A stretch of 64,000 bases of DNA from Pedobacter sp. SL55 (GCF_026625705.1 NZ_CP113059.1:2542001-2606000); one strand, 5' to 3'; counted from the stretch's first letter, positions 8,232 through 16,249 are shown. The notes: generated by a model not told the origin, from the letters alone. A program made the numbers and translations.

Positions 8232-9228
8232 TTTTAACCTCCTCTCCGTCGTAAAGTTCTAGGTCTGTTACCACAGCTATTTTTTCTGCGCTGGTAATCA
8301 TGTCAAATATGGTGTTCATACTGGTCATGATTTTTTCTACGGCATAGCTAATTTGCACCACAATTACCTCTGCGGCCACAAATTGTCCGAAAGTCATTTG
8401 GCGCTCTATTACAAAATACGATCCCATTAATAATAATGCACCCATCAATACTGCTCTAATAAGAATAGAACTGGCAAACAATTTACGTAGCATTTTAAAG
8501 TGGTTTGTTCTAGATTTTAGATAGTTAGAGGTAATCTCATCCGTTATTTTTATGGCCTCATCCATCTTTCCCTTGTTTCCTCTGTAATGATCTAAGTTGG
8601 CGGCAATTTCTTCCAAGTAGGCTACTACTTCAAATTTGTAAGTAGATTCTTTGATACTCGTTTTTACCGCCTCTTTAAAGTAAAGGCCAATAATGATAGG
8701 TAGCACCAGTACGATGAAAATACCAAAAGCCAAGTAAAATGGATGGTAGAATGATAGCAAAATAGCACTAAAAACAATCAGTATGGCCGCTGCGATAATT
8801 TCTACCACCAATTTAGTTAATCCTTTTTGTATGGTTAAAATTCCGAAAAACCGATTGATCAGCTCTGGCGGATACTCGCCTTCCAGTTCAGCTTTTTTGA
8901 TACGTGGTAGACGGTAGGCAAACTCTAGCGAAGTACGGGCAAATATTTTTTGCTCTACCAGTTCTACTAGGCTAAGTTGGCCAATTAGTAATAGTCCGCC
9001 AAAAATAATACCCGCCAAAACCACACCAATTAAAATATAGGTAGAACTGTACATAGAGCCATTACTTAGCAGGTTAAAAATGGCTGTAGTGCCCAAAGGT
9101 AGCGTTAGGCCTATTAAACCAATTAAGATGGCATAAAATAAGATATAGTTGATAGATGAACGCTCAAAGTGCAAAATTGCGATTAGGCGCTGCCAAGGCC
9201 TTAATGGCGCATCATGTTTATTACTCAT
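8224..9228 (-). CDS. ABC exporter transmembrane domain protein lacking an ATPase domain
   Basis: The 334-residue protein has the six-helix ABC exporter transmembrane fold (hydrophobic stretches near 28-48, 62-85, 140-162, 166-186, 250-270 and 282-305) and the coupling segment EYPPELINRFFGILTIQKGL. It stops after SAEKIAVVTDLELYDGEEVKNG, just where a nucleotide-binding domain would begin. No ATPase gene is adjacent. The stop lies cleanly before the next gene with an 8-base overlap, so it looks natural rather than broken. An ATPase may be supplied from elsewhere, or the protein may be a variant type I exporter subunit. Confidence 0.8.
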   Translation of the reverse strand: MSNKHDAPLRPWQRLIAILHFERSSINYILFYAILIGLIGLTLPLGTTAIFNLLSNGSMYSSTYILIGVVLAGIIFGGLLLIGQLSLVELVEQKIFARTSLEFAYRLPRIKKAELEGEYPPELINRFFGILTIQKGLTKLVVEIIAAAILIVFSAILLSFYHPFYLAFGIFIVLVLPIIIGLYFKEAVKTSIKESTYKFEVVAYLEEIAANLDHYRGNKGKMDEAIKITDEITSNYLKSRTNHFKMLRKLFASSILIRAVLMGALLLMGSYFVIERQMTFGQFVAAEVIVVQISYAVEKIMTSMNTIFDMITSAEKIAVVTDLELYDGEEVKNG

Positions 9229-9298
9229 GTTTTATAAAAGTAAATTTTGATTAATGGGGTAAAAGTAATCTAGTAATGCTTGATATGCAAATAGAATT

Positions 9299-9634
9299 TT
9301 AACCCAGCTCGGGCGGCTCGCTTAGCACTGATAGGAGAGGTGCGTTTACGATGGACAATAAGTACACACGGTTGTGCGCTTCGTTTACAATGCTTATGTT
9401 CGAAAAGGTTTGATAGGGATGAGCAGACGAAATATCCCAAGTTTTTTTGATTGCCCTGCCAGATTTGTCATCTTTTGCATTTTCTTCATCTTCGAGGGGT
9501 TGCTTTTCTTCTAGTTCACATACCAGATTGTACCATTTACACCCAAAACAGCTGCTTGCCTTTAGGGAAAAGCCCAAAAGCAAGAAAGAGCTGAGTATAT
9601 AAATTGTAAATCTATGTCTAAAAAAAGCAATCAT
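9299..9634 (-). CDS. Small exported protein of unknown function
   Basis: This 111-residue protein begins with a basic N-terminus and a hydrophobic segment (FTIYILSSFLLLGFSLKA), which looks like a signal peptide or membrane anchor, followed by a cysteine-containing stretch (SSCFGCKWYNLVCELEE) and an acidic linker. No family recognised. It lies upstream of the exporter operon on the same strand with a 70-base gap and may be co-transcribed, but nothing ties it functionally. Confidence 0.5.
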   Translation of the reverse strand: MIAFFRHRFTIYILSSFLLLGFSLKASSCFGCKWYNLVCELEEKQPLEDEENAKDDKSGRAIKKTWDISSAHPYQTFSNISIVNEAHNRVYLLSIVNAPLLSVLSEPPELG

Positions 9635-9830
9635 TAGGCTACAAATATAGGGCAGAAGCGTTACCTAAAGGGCTTTTTTTAAAGTATTGATATCAAATAC
9701 GATCGATTTTACAAAAACATGATTTGTACATTAAAACCAGATTAGAAAGAGAATAATCTGTCAGCATGTTAATGCCTATCGGCTTTGCTTGATAGTTAGG
9801 TTTTTTGTTGGTTAAACATTGTTTTTTTCC

Positions 9831-9875
9831 TGTCGGGATGAGAGGATTCGAACCTCCGACCTCCAGCACCCCATG
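9831..9875. repeat. Left attachment site (tRNA-Pro 3' fragment)
   Basis: The 45 bp beginning TGTCGGGATGAGAGGATTCG are identical to 22427-22471 inside and beside the tRNA-Pro gene. Beyond base 9875 the tRNA sequence stops, so this is the duplicated att core left by integration. Confidence 0.9.
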
Positions 9876-9946
9876 AATGCCGTTACTGCCTTTATTGTTA
9901 ACTTAATTTATTTATAATCAGATAAATGTATGTATTCTTATTTGTA

Positions 9947-9971
9947 AGGTGTAAACAAATGGTGTAAACAC
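9947..9971. repeat. Left arm-type repeat of the element
   Basis: Two tandem GGTGTAAAC units (25 bp) match 22312-22336 at the other end with two mismatches, same orientation. A second shared motif TGCCGTTACTGCC lies at 9878-9890 and, inverted, at 22283-22295. Position near both att cores suggests integrase or excisionase arm sites. Confidence 0.55.
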
Positions 9972-10003
9972 AACTGTGATTAGCCAAATTTATCTTCTTT
10001 TAT

Positions 10004-10468
10004 TCAAAATATTATCATTCTTTCTTCTGCCATACTAAAGTAGCTATTTTCTGTTATAATCAAATGATCATGTAACTCAAGATCCAAAAGCTTAGCAGCT
10101 TCTTTCAACTTGTTAGTTATCCTTATATCATCACTAGATGGTCTTAAATTTCCACTCGGATGATTATGAGCTAAAATAATGCTAGTTGCTGTCGACTTCA
10201 ATGCAATTGCAAATACTACCCTAGTATCCATTACCGTTGAACTTCCCCCACCTTTTGATAAATCAACTATTCCTAAAACTCTATTGTTTCGGTTTAATAA
10301 TATCATTTTAGCTTGTTCTAAGAAGTTAATCAAACTCTTATCCCAATTACTAATCAGTAAATCATAAGCTTGCTTAGAACTGCTGATTTGAGGTCGCTCT
10401 TGTGCTTTAAAATGTGGATTGTAACTTAGTTGCACTTCGGCAACGTTAAAGAATTCTTTCTGTTTCAT
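10004..10468 (-). CDS. radC: RadC family JAB-domain protein
   Basis: The 154-residue protein consists of the JAB/MPN domain of RadC. The metal motif is intact in ILAHNHPSGNLRPSSDDIRI (HxHPSGxxxPSxxD, about residues 98-117). The N-terminal helix-hairpin-helix domain of full-length chromosomal RadC is absent, the usual short form found on mobile elements in Bacteroidota. RadC proteins are thought to be metal-dependent hydrolases or DNA-associated factors, but their function is unsettled. It sits just inside the left att site. Confidence 0.9.
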   Translation of the reverse strand: MKQKEFFNVAEVQLSYNPHFKAQERPQISSSKQAYDLLISNWDKSLINFLEQAKMILLNRNNRVLGIVDLSKGGGSSTVMDTRVVFAIALKSTATSIILAHNHPSGNLRPSSDDIRITNKLKEAAKLLDLELHDHLIITENSYFSMAEERMIIF

Positions 10469-10708
10469 ATTATTTTAATTAATTATGAAACAGCAGCAAC
10501 CTTTATCCGCAACTAAGCAAAGGAGGAACGGATATAAATAGCCTGTGCGCAAATGCCACGTGAGCGTTTATGCCGGAAATTCCTTTAAGCGTGTTGAGGA
10601 GAAAGGTTAATTTTGAAGAATGATTAATTATATAAGTAATAATTTCTACTTAATTCTTCGTTGGGAAATCATTGCTTATTAAATGGGGTAATTATGTTAT
10701 AATTGATA

Positions 10709-11170
10709 TTAAAATGTATTAAATGAGTCTCGAATGAACTGAATATCCTGTGTCGAAAATTTATTCCATTTCACGCAACGTCCATTTACATTTGGTTCAG
10801 CAGAAAATTGATTATCTTTAATGGGAATTAGAAATTTATCAATGAGATTTTCAATTACTTGGTCGAGTTCTAATCCTAAATCCCCTTTGGACATTACTCC
10901 GATCGAAATATTTGTTACCTCTTGATTATCCTTGACGTAATAAACAGCATTTTTCTCTTTTCTCACTTCTGCGATTAACGTCTGTGTTCCCATACAATAT
11001 CTTATGCAAGTTTCAAATGTCTTGCTAATGGCCATTTCTTGAATTAAAGAGTTAATGTTATAACTCACTTCTGAAGAAAAATATTTTTGACTTCCTATAA
11101 GAAATGGAATCGTTAGTCCATCTTTGCCTCTTTCTTGTTGTTTAATGAGTAGTATTTCCCAATATTTCAT
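10709..11170 (-). CDS. Unknown protein downstream of ABC-3C operon
   Basis: The 153-residue protein is not recognised. It has no signal peptide or membrane helix, a predicted mix of helices and strands, and a tryptophan-containing C-terminus (GRCVKWNKFSTQDIQFIRD). It begins 27 bases after the stop of the ABC ATPase gene on the same strand, so it is probably part of the same transcript and could be an accessory component or immunity factor. The region between it and radC (10469-10708) holds no gene. Confidence 0.6.
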   Translation of the reverse strand: MKYWEILLIKQQERGKDGLTIPFLIGSQKYFSSEVSYNINSLIQEMAISKTFETCIRYCMGTQTLIAEVRKEKNAVYYVKDNQEVTNISIGVMSKGDLGLELDQVIENLIDKFLIPIKDNQFSAEPNVNGRCVKWNKFSTQDIQFIRDSFNTF

Positions 11171-11197
11171 ATTCGTATAAGTTTGTTAATTCAAATA

Positions 11198-12559
11198 CTA
11201 AATCAACTTACTTCCCACTTTACTCCAACGATATTTAATAAACTGTTCAAGTTCGCTTTCATCGGCATGCTCTAAAACAATTACTTGAGGTTTATAACCA
11301 CATTCAGTCTCGATATTTAAAATTTCGTCAGATATTACTTTGAAAATATTTTTTACTTGAACAATATTATCATCAACTTTTTTTTGTTCATTTTCTACTT
11401 TTTCATCCAATTGTTTATAAACTTTTGGAAAGTATACTTGACTAGGTTGATCCAACACTAATATCGAAGGTATTTTTGAAGTTTTAGTTATGCTATGTAA
11501 ATACAAAAAGCCTAAAAATGCCGATAAATGTATTGCTAACCAGTTTGAGCCACTTCCCATCTCAGATAGCAAGATATTTTCTTTACCTTCAATACTGTAT
11601 TTCAAGCTAAATTTTTCTAGATCAAATAATATCTTACCTGGTTTGAATTCTTCTTCAAAATCAAGCAGGTCACAAATATCACTCATCTTATTACTTAGTA
11701 TTATTTGAGCTCTTTGCAACTCTTCTTTTAGATTGAAACCAGCAAGTTTGTTTTTGAGTTGTTCAATTTCTGCTTCTAACTCTGAATAATCACTTTTACT
11801 ATTTGATAAAATCTTATTTCTTTCAATGAGGTTTTGAGCATTCGCTTCTGTTCTTCCTTTTAACAGTAACCCTTTTTCATATTCATTCTTAGTGCTGAAC
11901 TCTGTTAATATCTGTTTATTTAAGCTTTCAGCTTTGATATTGAGTTCTTTTAAATGTCTTTTCAAGACATCTCTCTCTTTTCTAAGTGAAGCATTTTGAG
12001 TTGATGTATCATTTACGTATGTGCCAATTTTTTCAAACTCTTCTTCTAATGTCTCATTAGATTCTCGAATTACGCCAATTTTATCTACTATCGCCTCCAC
12101 TTCTTGCTCGCAAAGTGGACAGTGAATTTCACTAACATTGGTTTCGATTGACGCTAAAGACTTTAATCGATTAATATTCTTATAATAATTTTTCGATATG
12201 TCATTATTAGATTTAATTGTATCTAATAAATTCTGGACTATTTCTAATTCTTTCTTTTTCTCAAAGATCAAATCATCTACTTTTCTAAGTTGTTCGTTAA
12301 GATTTTGATCACCTACTGAGTTAGCATTGGCACTTGGCAAAGCTGTAATAAGTTTTTTAAGTTCAGGTAAATTTATATCGGCAGATAGTTCTTTCCCTAA
12401 AAATGTGTAGTAAAATGACAAAACAGTATATAGGTCGTCTCTTAATTGTTCATTGCTGATTTTCAACTTCTCGTCTAGCTTTTTCTTTTGACTTAATTCT
12501 TTCTGCTTACTTTCCAGATTTCGCTGTAAATCAAAAAAATCAGCATCTCCGAATCCCAT
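11198..12559 (-). CDS. ABC-3C ATPase, C-terminal part (DUF3732-like)
   Basis: This 453-residue frame holds the coiled-coil and C-terminal half of an SMC/Rad50-like ABC ATPase: coiled coil (about 10-140), a zinc-hook-like CPLC (147-150), returning coiled coil (150-290), signature-like SEMGSGSNW (332-340), Walker B ILVLDQPSQVYFP (366-378) and switch VIVLEHADE (429-437). A glutamine replaces the usual glutamate after the Walker B aspartate, as I recall for DUF3732 proteins. Its ATG overlaps the stop of the upstream frame, but the two parts look like one protein of about 644 residues split by a -1 frame change at an A7 run. It is the ATPase of a three-component system. Confidence 0.82.
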   Translation of the reverse strand: MGFGDADFFDLQRNLESKQKELSQKKKLDEKLKISNEQLRDDLYTVLSFYYTFLGKELSADINLPELKKLITALPSANANSVGDQNLNEQLRKVDDLIFEKKKELEIVQNLLDTIKSNNDISKNYYKNINRLKSLASIETNVSEIHCPLCEQEVEAIVDKIGVIRESNETLEEEFEKIGTYVNDTSTQNASLRKERDVLKRHLKELNIKAESLNKQILTEFSTKNEYEKGLLLKGRTEANAQNLIERNKILSNSKSDYSELEAEIEQLKNKLAGFNLKEELQRAQIILSNKMSDICDLLDFEEEFKPGKILFDLEKFSLKYSIEGKENILLSEMGSGSNWLAIHLSAFLGFLYLHSITKTSKIPSILVLDQPSQVYFPKVYKQLDEKVENEQKKVDDNIVQVKNIFKVISDEILNIETECGYKPQVIVLEHADESELEQFIKYRWSKVGSKLI

Positions 12560-13131
12560 TAGTATAGGATAATCATCAATAGTTTTTTTCTCTTGTAAAA
12601 ATCATCAAATCTGTAGAAAAGACTATGCTTATTAGCAATTAAATTCTGATGCTGAAATAAAAAAGGCACAAAACTTCGCATTGTTACTTTGCCTCCAGAT
12701 TTCCTCTTATCTTCTTCTTCATCAGCTCTTGTATCTAAGACAGAAATTCCGATATGCTTTTCAAATTCTCTTTTAGCTTCATCTATATCAAGTAGTTTCT
12801 TGTCATAAAAATATTCAATGGAAAAGTGTTCAAGAAAAGTCGAACTAACTTCGACATTGAAATACATTTGATTACTATTTTTTCTTCTTCCAATAATTAA
12901 ATGCTTGTCTTTTACTCTATATATTATGCAATAAAGATCTGTCCAGTCGGTTATAATTCCTTTTGGAATAGTAGATCTACTTGCAAACAAACAATAATCG
13001 ATAATCTCAATTACTGCGCTTTTACCTGTTTTAGAATCGCCAGAAATTATATTTAATCCCTCATCGAACTTTAGTGTCCGTGATTCCTTAGTATCTTTAA
13101 AAAGACATATACGTGATATTAATGCTTGCAT
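12559..13131 (-). CDS. ABC-3C ATPase, N-terminal part
   Basis: The 190-residue frame is the N-terminal lobe: ALISRICLFKD start, Walker A GDSKTGKS at 31-38, then a beta-rich region and the conserved VPFLFQHQNLIANKHSLFYRFDDFYKR (about 155-181). After KRKK the frame reads LLMIILY and stops, whereas the -1 frame reads TIDDYPIL and then enters the downstream part, the expected family continuation. The switch point is A AAA AAA at 12583-12589, a known type of -1 slippery site. Alone, this half could not form an ATP site. It starts 3 bases after the middle component. Confidence 0.82.
   Translation of the reverse strand: MQALISRICLFKDTKESRTLKFDEGLNIISGDSKTGKSAVIEIIDYCLFASRSTIPKGIITDWTDLYCIIYRVKDKHLIIGRRKNSNQMYFNVEVSSTFLEHFSIEYFYDKKLLDIDEAKREFEKHIGISVLDTRADEEEDKRKSGGKVTMRSFVPFLFQHQNLIANKHSLFYRFDDFYKRKKLLMIILY
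12583..12589 (-). promoter_or_regulatory. Possible -1 frameshift heptamer A AAA AAA
   Basis: On the minus strand the codons are AGA AAA AAA CTA. Slipping one base back on the two lysine codons gives ...K-K-T-I-D-D-Y-P-I-L-M-G, joining the two ATPase frames. I saw no obvious strong hairpin immediately downstream. The same pattern would result from an indel in the homopolymer. Confidence 0.4.
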
Positions 13132-13134
13132 AAG

Positions 13135-13377
13135 TTATAAATTGAAAAATATTCTCCTGTAATCCTCCTTTGAAAGAATTGATCCTAAATTAAATGCTGC
13201 CTTATAATAATCTCTTAGCATAAGATTTTTCTCTTTTGAATAAATAGTCTCCTGTTTATCAGTAAGAATTACGTAGTCCAAAATTTCGATATTATTGGTG
13301 TTTGACAAGGTAATTAAAGCTTCTTTTGTCTTCTTTTTATAATTTGTCAACAGAGTATCTATTACAATTAATTCCAT
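13135..13377 (-). CDS. ABC-3C middle component, C-terminal part
   Basis: This 80-residue frame resembles the second half of three-component ABC middle components, ending in NLMLRDYYKAAFNLGSILSKEDYRRIFFNL, where family members have a helix with an aromatic-rich tail. Its frame is open upstream to base 13404, adding NTFLNSEVK. It joins the preceding 62-residue frame through a +1 shift, giving about 151 residues, the normal size. The internal ATG at 13375-13377 might allow separate initiation, but no clear ribosome binding site is seen. It stops 3 bases before the ATPase start. Confidence 0.65.
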   Translation of the reverse strand: MELIVIDTLLTNYKKKTKEALITLSNTNNIEILDYVILTDKQETIYSKEKNLMLRDYYKAAFNLGSILSKEDYRRIFFNL

Positions 13378-13401
13378 TTTAACTTCAGAATTAAGAAACG
13401 T

Positions 13402-13420
13402 ATTAAAGGTACTCTTTGAG
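13402..13420 (-). promoter_or_regulatory. Possible +1 frameshift site resembling prfB
   Basis: The minus strand reads CTCAAAGAGTACCTTTAAT. The E. coli prfB site, as I know it, reads CTTAGGGGGTATCTTTGAC; 12 of 19 positions are identical and all differences are transitions. CTT is followed in frame by the stop TAA, and skipping one T puts the ribosome into the frame of the downstream half. The purine run AAAGAG is a weaker Shine-Dalgarno-like stimulator than AGGGGG. Confidence 0.45.
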
Positions 13421-13591
13421 AATACTCTTCAAAAGTTTATCTCGTATTGTTTTGTTGTAAATCAACGGCAAAACATAATAGATCAGTTCCGTTTTCAAAC
13501 GATTATTTTGTGCTCCAGCTAAAGCCATCAGCAATAATTTAGATGTAAATAATGGATTGAAGAGAATCTCTTCAGTTCTAGCTATATTCAT
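13403..13591 (-). CDS. ABC-3C middle component, N-terminal part
   Basis: The 62-residue frame begins NIARTEEILFNPLFTSKLLLMALAG and continues to YYVLPLIYNKTIRDKLLKSI, the NP-F-...LPLl-hK-tR arrangement of three-component ABC system middle components. Its start overlaps the stop of the upstream CTD gene (ATGA), indicating coupled translation. It ends at TAA right after CTT. Middle components bridge the ATPase and the CTD subunit; alone this half would be incomplete. Confidence 0.7.
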   Translation of the reverse strand: MNIARTEEILFNPLFTSKLLLMALAGAQNNRLKTELIYYVLPLIYNKTIRDKLLKSILKEYL

Positions 13592-14709
13592 AGATCAGTC
13601 TCTTTATATAACCATTCAAAATCAGTGGTTTCGTTAATATTTTGAATCCTACCATTCCTAAAAAATCTCTGGGTTCCATTAAACCCTATAATTTCATTAT
13701 GAGGATTATTAATGCATCTAAAATAAACTTCTTGTGACTTTTTTATATGAGAATTATCTATAAATGAGAAGTTTGAAAGTTGGTACAGAGCTGCGCTTTT
13801 TTCGCTCTTTAGACTAGAACTGATTTCTTCCTCATATTTTATTACATTATTTTTTAAAGTAGGATTTATTTTTAGTATCTCTTCATAGGCTTCCTCAGAT
13901 CTAACATAATCTTGAAAAGCTTGGTGTAAATCATTATTTCTTAAAGAAATAGCTCCCAATTTTTCTATAAACCTATAACCTTTAACTAAATTTTCATCAT
14001 TCCTTTCTGATTCACGTACAGAAGGGAAAGGAACATAATCTTTAGTAAACTTCGATAAGCTGAATTGTAAATCTGAATTGAAATCAGTGATATTAATTTC
14101 CCATTTATTTGAATTATCAATGGCTTTCTCTACGATCCATTGATGAAGTACCCCTAAAGCAGCACTTTTCAAATCATCGTGTATCAATTTAAAAGTGGCA
14201 TGTTTTTTTAGTTGAACTAATTTTTCATCAACTTTTGGCTCACCACTAAAAATGACAAACTTATCCAAGATTACGAGTAAATCGGTTTTGGAGATTTTTT
14301 TGCCAAAAATTTCATCTTTAAATACTTTAGAAGTAGTTGAAATATTATGATCTTTCAGTATTTTGTACTTTGCATCTTTTTTTAAGCTATTCCAATTGTT
14401 AAAAATACTATCTTTCGGTACATTCTGTGTAGTGTGAAGAATAAATCTATCATTAGATTTTAACTTATCATATTCAACGACAAGGTTTTTCAGCGTTTTC
14501 CAAACATCTACAGAATTACTAGTGAGGTTTTTATCTCCTTCATGATGCTTAACTTCAATAGATTCATTTCCATATTGAACATCTCCGAAGCATTCGATAA
14601 AAACATACTCGCCGTTTTGGGCGTTTAGACAGTATTCTAAAGCTACTAATTTTTGATATTCAAATCCTAAAAGCTTTTTTGTTGCATCATTATCTAAGGT
14701 TTCGCTCAT
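13588..14709 (-). CDS. ABC-3C CTD component with nuclease-like N-terminus
   Basis: The 373-residue protein opens with LLGFEYQKLVALEYCL, then EYVFIECFGDVQYGNESIEVKHH, a D-(x8)-E-x-K arrangement (D43, E52, K54) like restriction-fold nucleases of the DUF4297/Cap4 type. The rest (about 110-373) is helical and unassigned, fitting the C-terminal-domain subunit of three-component ABC systems. It is the first gene of the CTD - middle component - ATPase operon, the conserved order of these conflict systems described by Aravind and colleagues. Likely an effector whose nuclease is controlled by the ATPase. No promoter could be assigned with confidence. Confidence 0.7.
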   Translation of the reverse strand: MSETLDNDATKKLLGFEYQKLVALEYCLNAQNGEYVFIECFGDVQYGNESIEVKHHEGDKNLTSNSVDVWKTLKNLVVEYDKLKSNDRFILHTTQNVPKDSIFNNWNSLKKDAKYKILKDHNISTTSKVFKDEIFGKKISKTDLLVILDKFVIFSGEPKVDEKLVQLKKHATFKLIHDDLKSAALGVLHQWIVEKAIDNSNKWEINITDFNSDLQFSLSKFTKDYVPFPSVRESERNDENLVKGYRFIEKLGAISLRNNDLHQAFQDYVRSEEAYEEILKINPTLKNNVIKYEEEISSSLKSEKSAALYQLSNFSFIDNSHIKKSQEVYFRCINNPHNEIIGFNGTQRFFRNGRIQNINETTDFEWLYKETDL

Positions 14710-15386
14710 TTTAATGGTATATTACTATCAAATTTTCACACGGTTCTATATTAAAAATTTCATTGCATTTGATAAATAAAAGTTTACCAAACGCTTAAAA
14801 TAGCACCTAACACAAAGCTTTACAGAAAATATTTTTATGTATTTATTTTGAGATTAAGAGCATATTTCAACGAAACTAATATAAAAATCTTTTAATTGCA
14901 AGACATAACGCTCACCGCCTGCTCAACGAGCATTTGTGTCAAAGGTAAAGTTGTGCAACAACGACTTTGACTATGTTTTACACAAGTAATTGGCGGGATG
15001 TTTGACCAAACATCGTGACCATTACGCAGCGAAGGCGAGAACGCAGGTGAGCCGCAAATTGGAAAGCGGTTAAGTTTATCCAGGATGAAGTGTAGCGAAT
15101 CCTAGTTAAACTTAAGTGAGCTTTCACGCAGCCAATTAGTTGAGCAATGCAAAACGAATGACAGATGTATCTGGCGTGATGTTTTGCGCTCATTACCTTG
15201 GCGGAGTACCGAATAACCTAATACTGACGTTAAAGTTGGCACAACCACCACACTCTGTGCGATTGGTTCGCATTAGCCTAGATAGATAGCACTATAATTC
15301 GTTAAACCACTTAATTAAAGACTATGCCATTCCATATCCCTTGGTAGGCAGCAAATGAGGGTATGGAATGGCGATAGGATTTCATA
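14710..15386. other. Long intergenic region with strong hairpin
   Basis: No convincing gene is seen in these 677 bases. The stretch from about 14890 to 15240 is richer in G and C than its flanks and contains short inverted pairs such as GCAAAAC/GTTTTGC. At 15322-15378 GCCATTCCATATCCC pairs with GGGTATGGAATGGC in a long imperfect hairpin directly behind the stop of the next minus-strand gene, probably its terminator. Confidence 0.5.
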
Positions 15387-15863
15387 TTATAGTTTGGAAA
15401 CAACCGTGTTTAAGGGAACTAGCTCATTAGCGCCGAAACCGAGGTAATGTCTTTTATCTACCCAAACATGGGCTTCAAAGACACTAAACAACGTTGTCTT
15501 GCTCAAATTCCATAATTTCTGCCCATCTGCTAAAGAATACGACCTGCCTTGTAAAGCATGGAATGCTTTTAGTATCAATGTCATTTGGTCTATATAAATA
15601 AACAAATCGTTATCCACTATTCTACCGTATTGTTGTATATGTTTTTGGCACATCGCAACTATTGGATAGATATAGTCCTCGTTTCTGTTCATTTGGGTCT
15701 GTTCAAATGCTTTGACCATATATTCGGTATCATTCCTAAAATCAGCTTCATCGGGAAAAGCTAAACAGGGATATGGACGGTATTCATTAGAGGAAATAGC
15801 AGTACCAGTGTTTGGTACGCTAATTATAAGGGGGCTGCCCTTAAATGTGAAACTAAAGTTCAT
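15387..15863 (-). CDS. Hypothetical protein
   Basis: The 158-residue protein starts MNFSFTFKGSPLIIS and has no signal peptide or membrane helix. The centre is helical (YMVKAFEQTQMNRNEDYIYPIVAMCQKHI). No family recognised. It lies 5 bases downstream of another unknown gene on the same strand, so they form an operon within the element, ended by the hairpin at 15322-15378. Confidence 0.6.
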   Translation of the reverse strand: MNFSFTFKGSPLIISVPNTGTAISSNEYRPYPCLAFPDEADFRNDTEYMVKAFEQTQMNRNEDYIYPIVAMCQKHIQQYGRIVDNDLFIYIDQMTLILKAFHALQGRSYSLADGQKLWNLSKTTLFSVFEAHVWVDKRHYLGFGANELVPLNTVVSKL

Positions 15864-15868
15864 TGCTA

Positions 15869-16249
15869 TTAAAAATATATGGTCTTTTGATAAACTGGTA
15901 GATACACTTGAAACTCAAAGTAATCTGCTAATGATGAACTACGCAGTAGTTTTCTTGCCTGTCTCGGTTCATTAAATGAAAACCAATTATCATCCGTTAA
16001 CCTCTTACTAGCAACAATAAAAGCTCCGTATTTATTAACAACAGCCTTTACTTTAATTTTAACAGGTCTATTGTTTACACCGTCCAAATAATAAGCATCT
16101 AGTATTGATGCTGAAGCATCGTCAATTCTGTTGGTTGAATTGCTAGATAATGGAGTTGCAGGTTTGTATTCCATTATCCCACCAGTTTGGGACTTTGCAA
16201 CCTTTGTAATAAAACATGCAATGATTGCAGTTAGAAACAACTTTTTCAT
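15869..16249 (-). CDS. Hypothetical exported protein
   Basis: The 126-residue protein has a clear signal peptide (MKKLFLTAIIACFITKVAKSQ) and a small, probably beta-rich domain (PVKIKVKAVVNKYGAFIVAS, then YFEFQVYLPVYQKTIYF). No family recognised. It is the first gene of a two-gene unit and is preceded by the structured region 16285-16435, which may act as its leader. Confidence 0.6.
   Translation of the reverse strand: MKKLFLTAIIACFITKVAKSQTGGIMEYKPATPLSSNSTNRIDDASASILDAYYLDGVNNRPVKIKVKAVVNKYGAFIVASKRLTDDNWFSFNEPRQARKLLRSSSLADYFEFQVYLPVYQKTIYF

Noticed and set aside
14978..15193. A 71-codon minus-strand frame in the gap before the ABC-3C operon
   Set aside because: Arginine- and cysteine-rich composition, no family match and no ribosome binding site; looks like chance in the GC-richer stretch.
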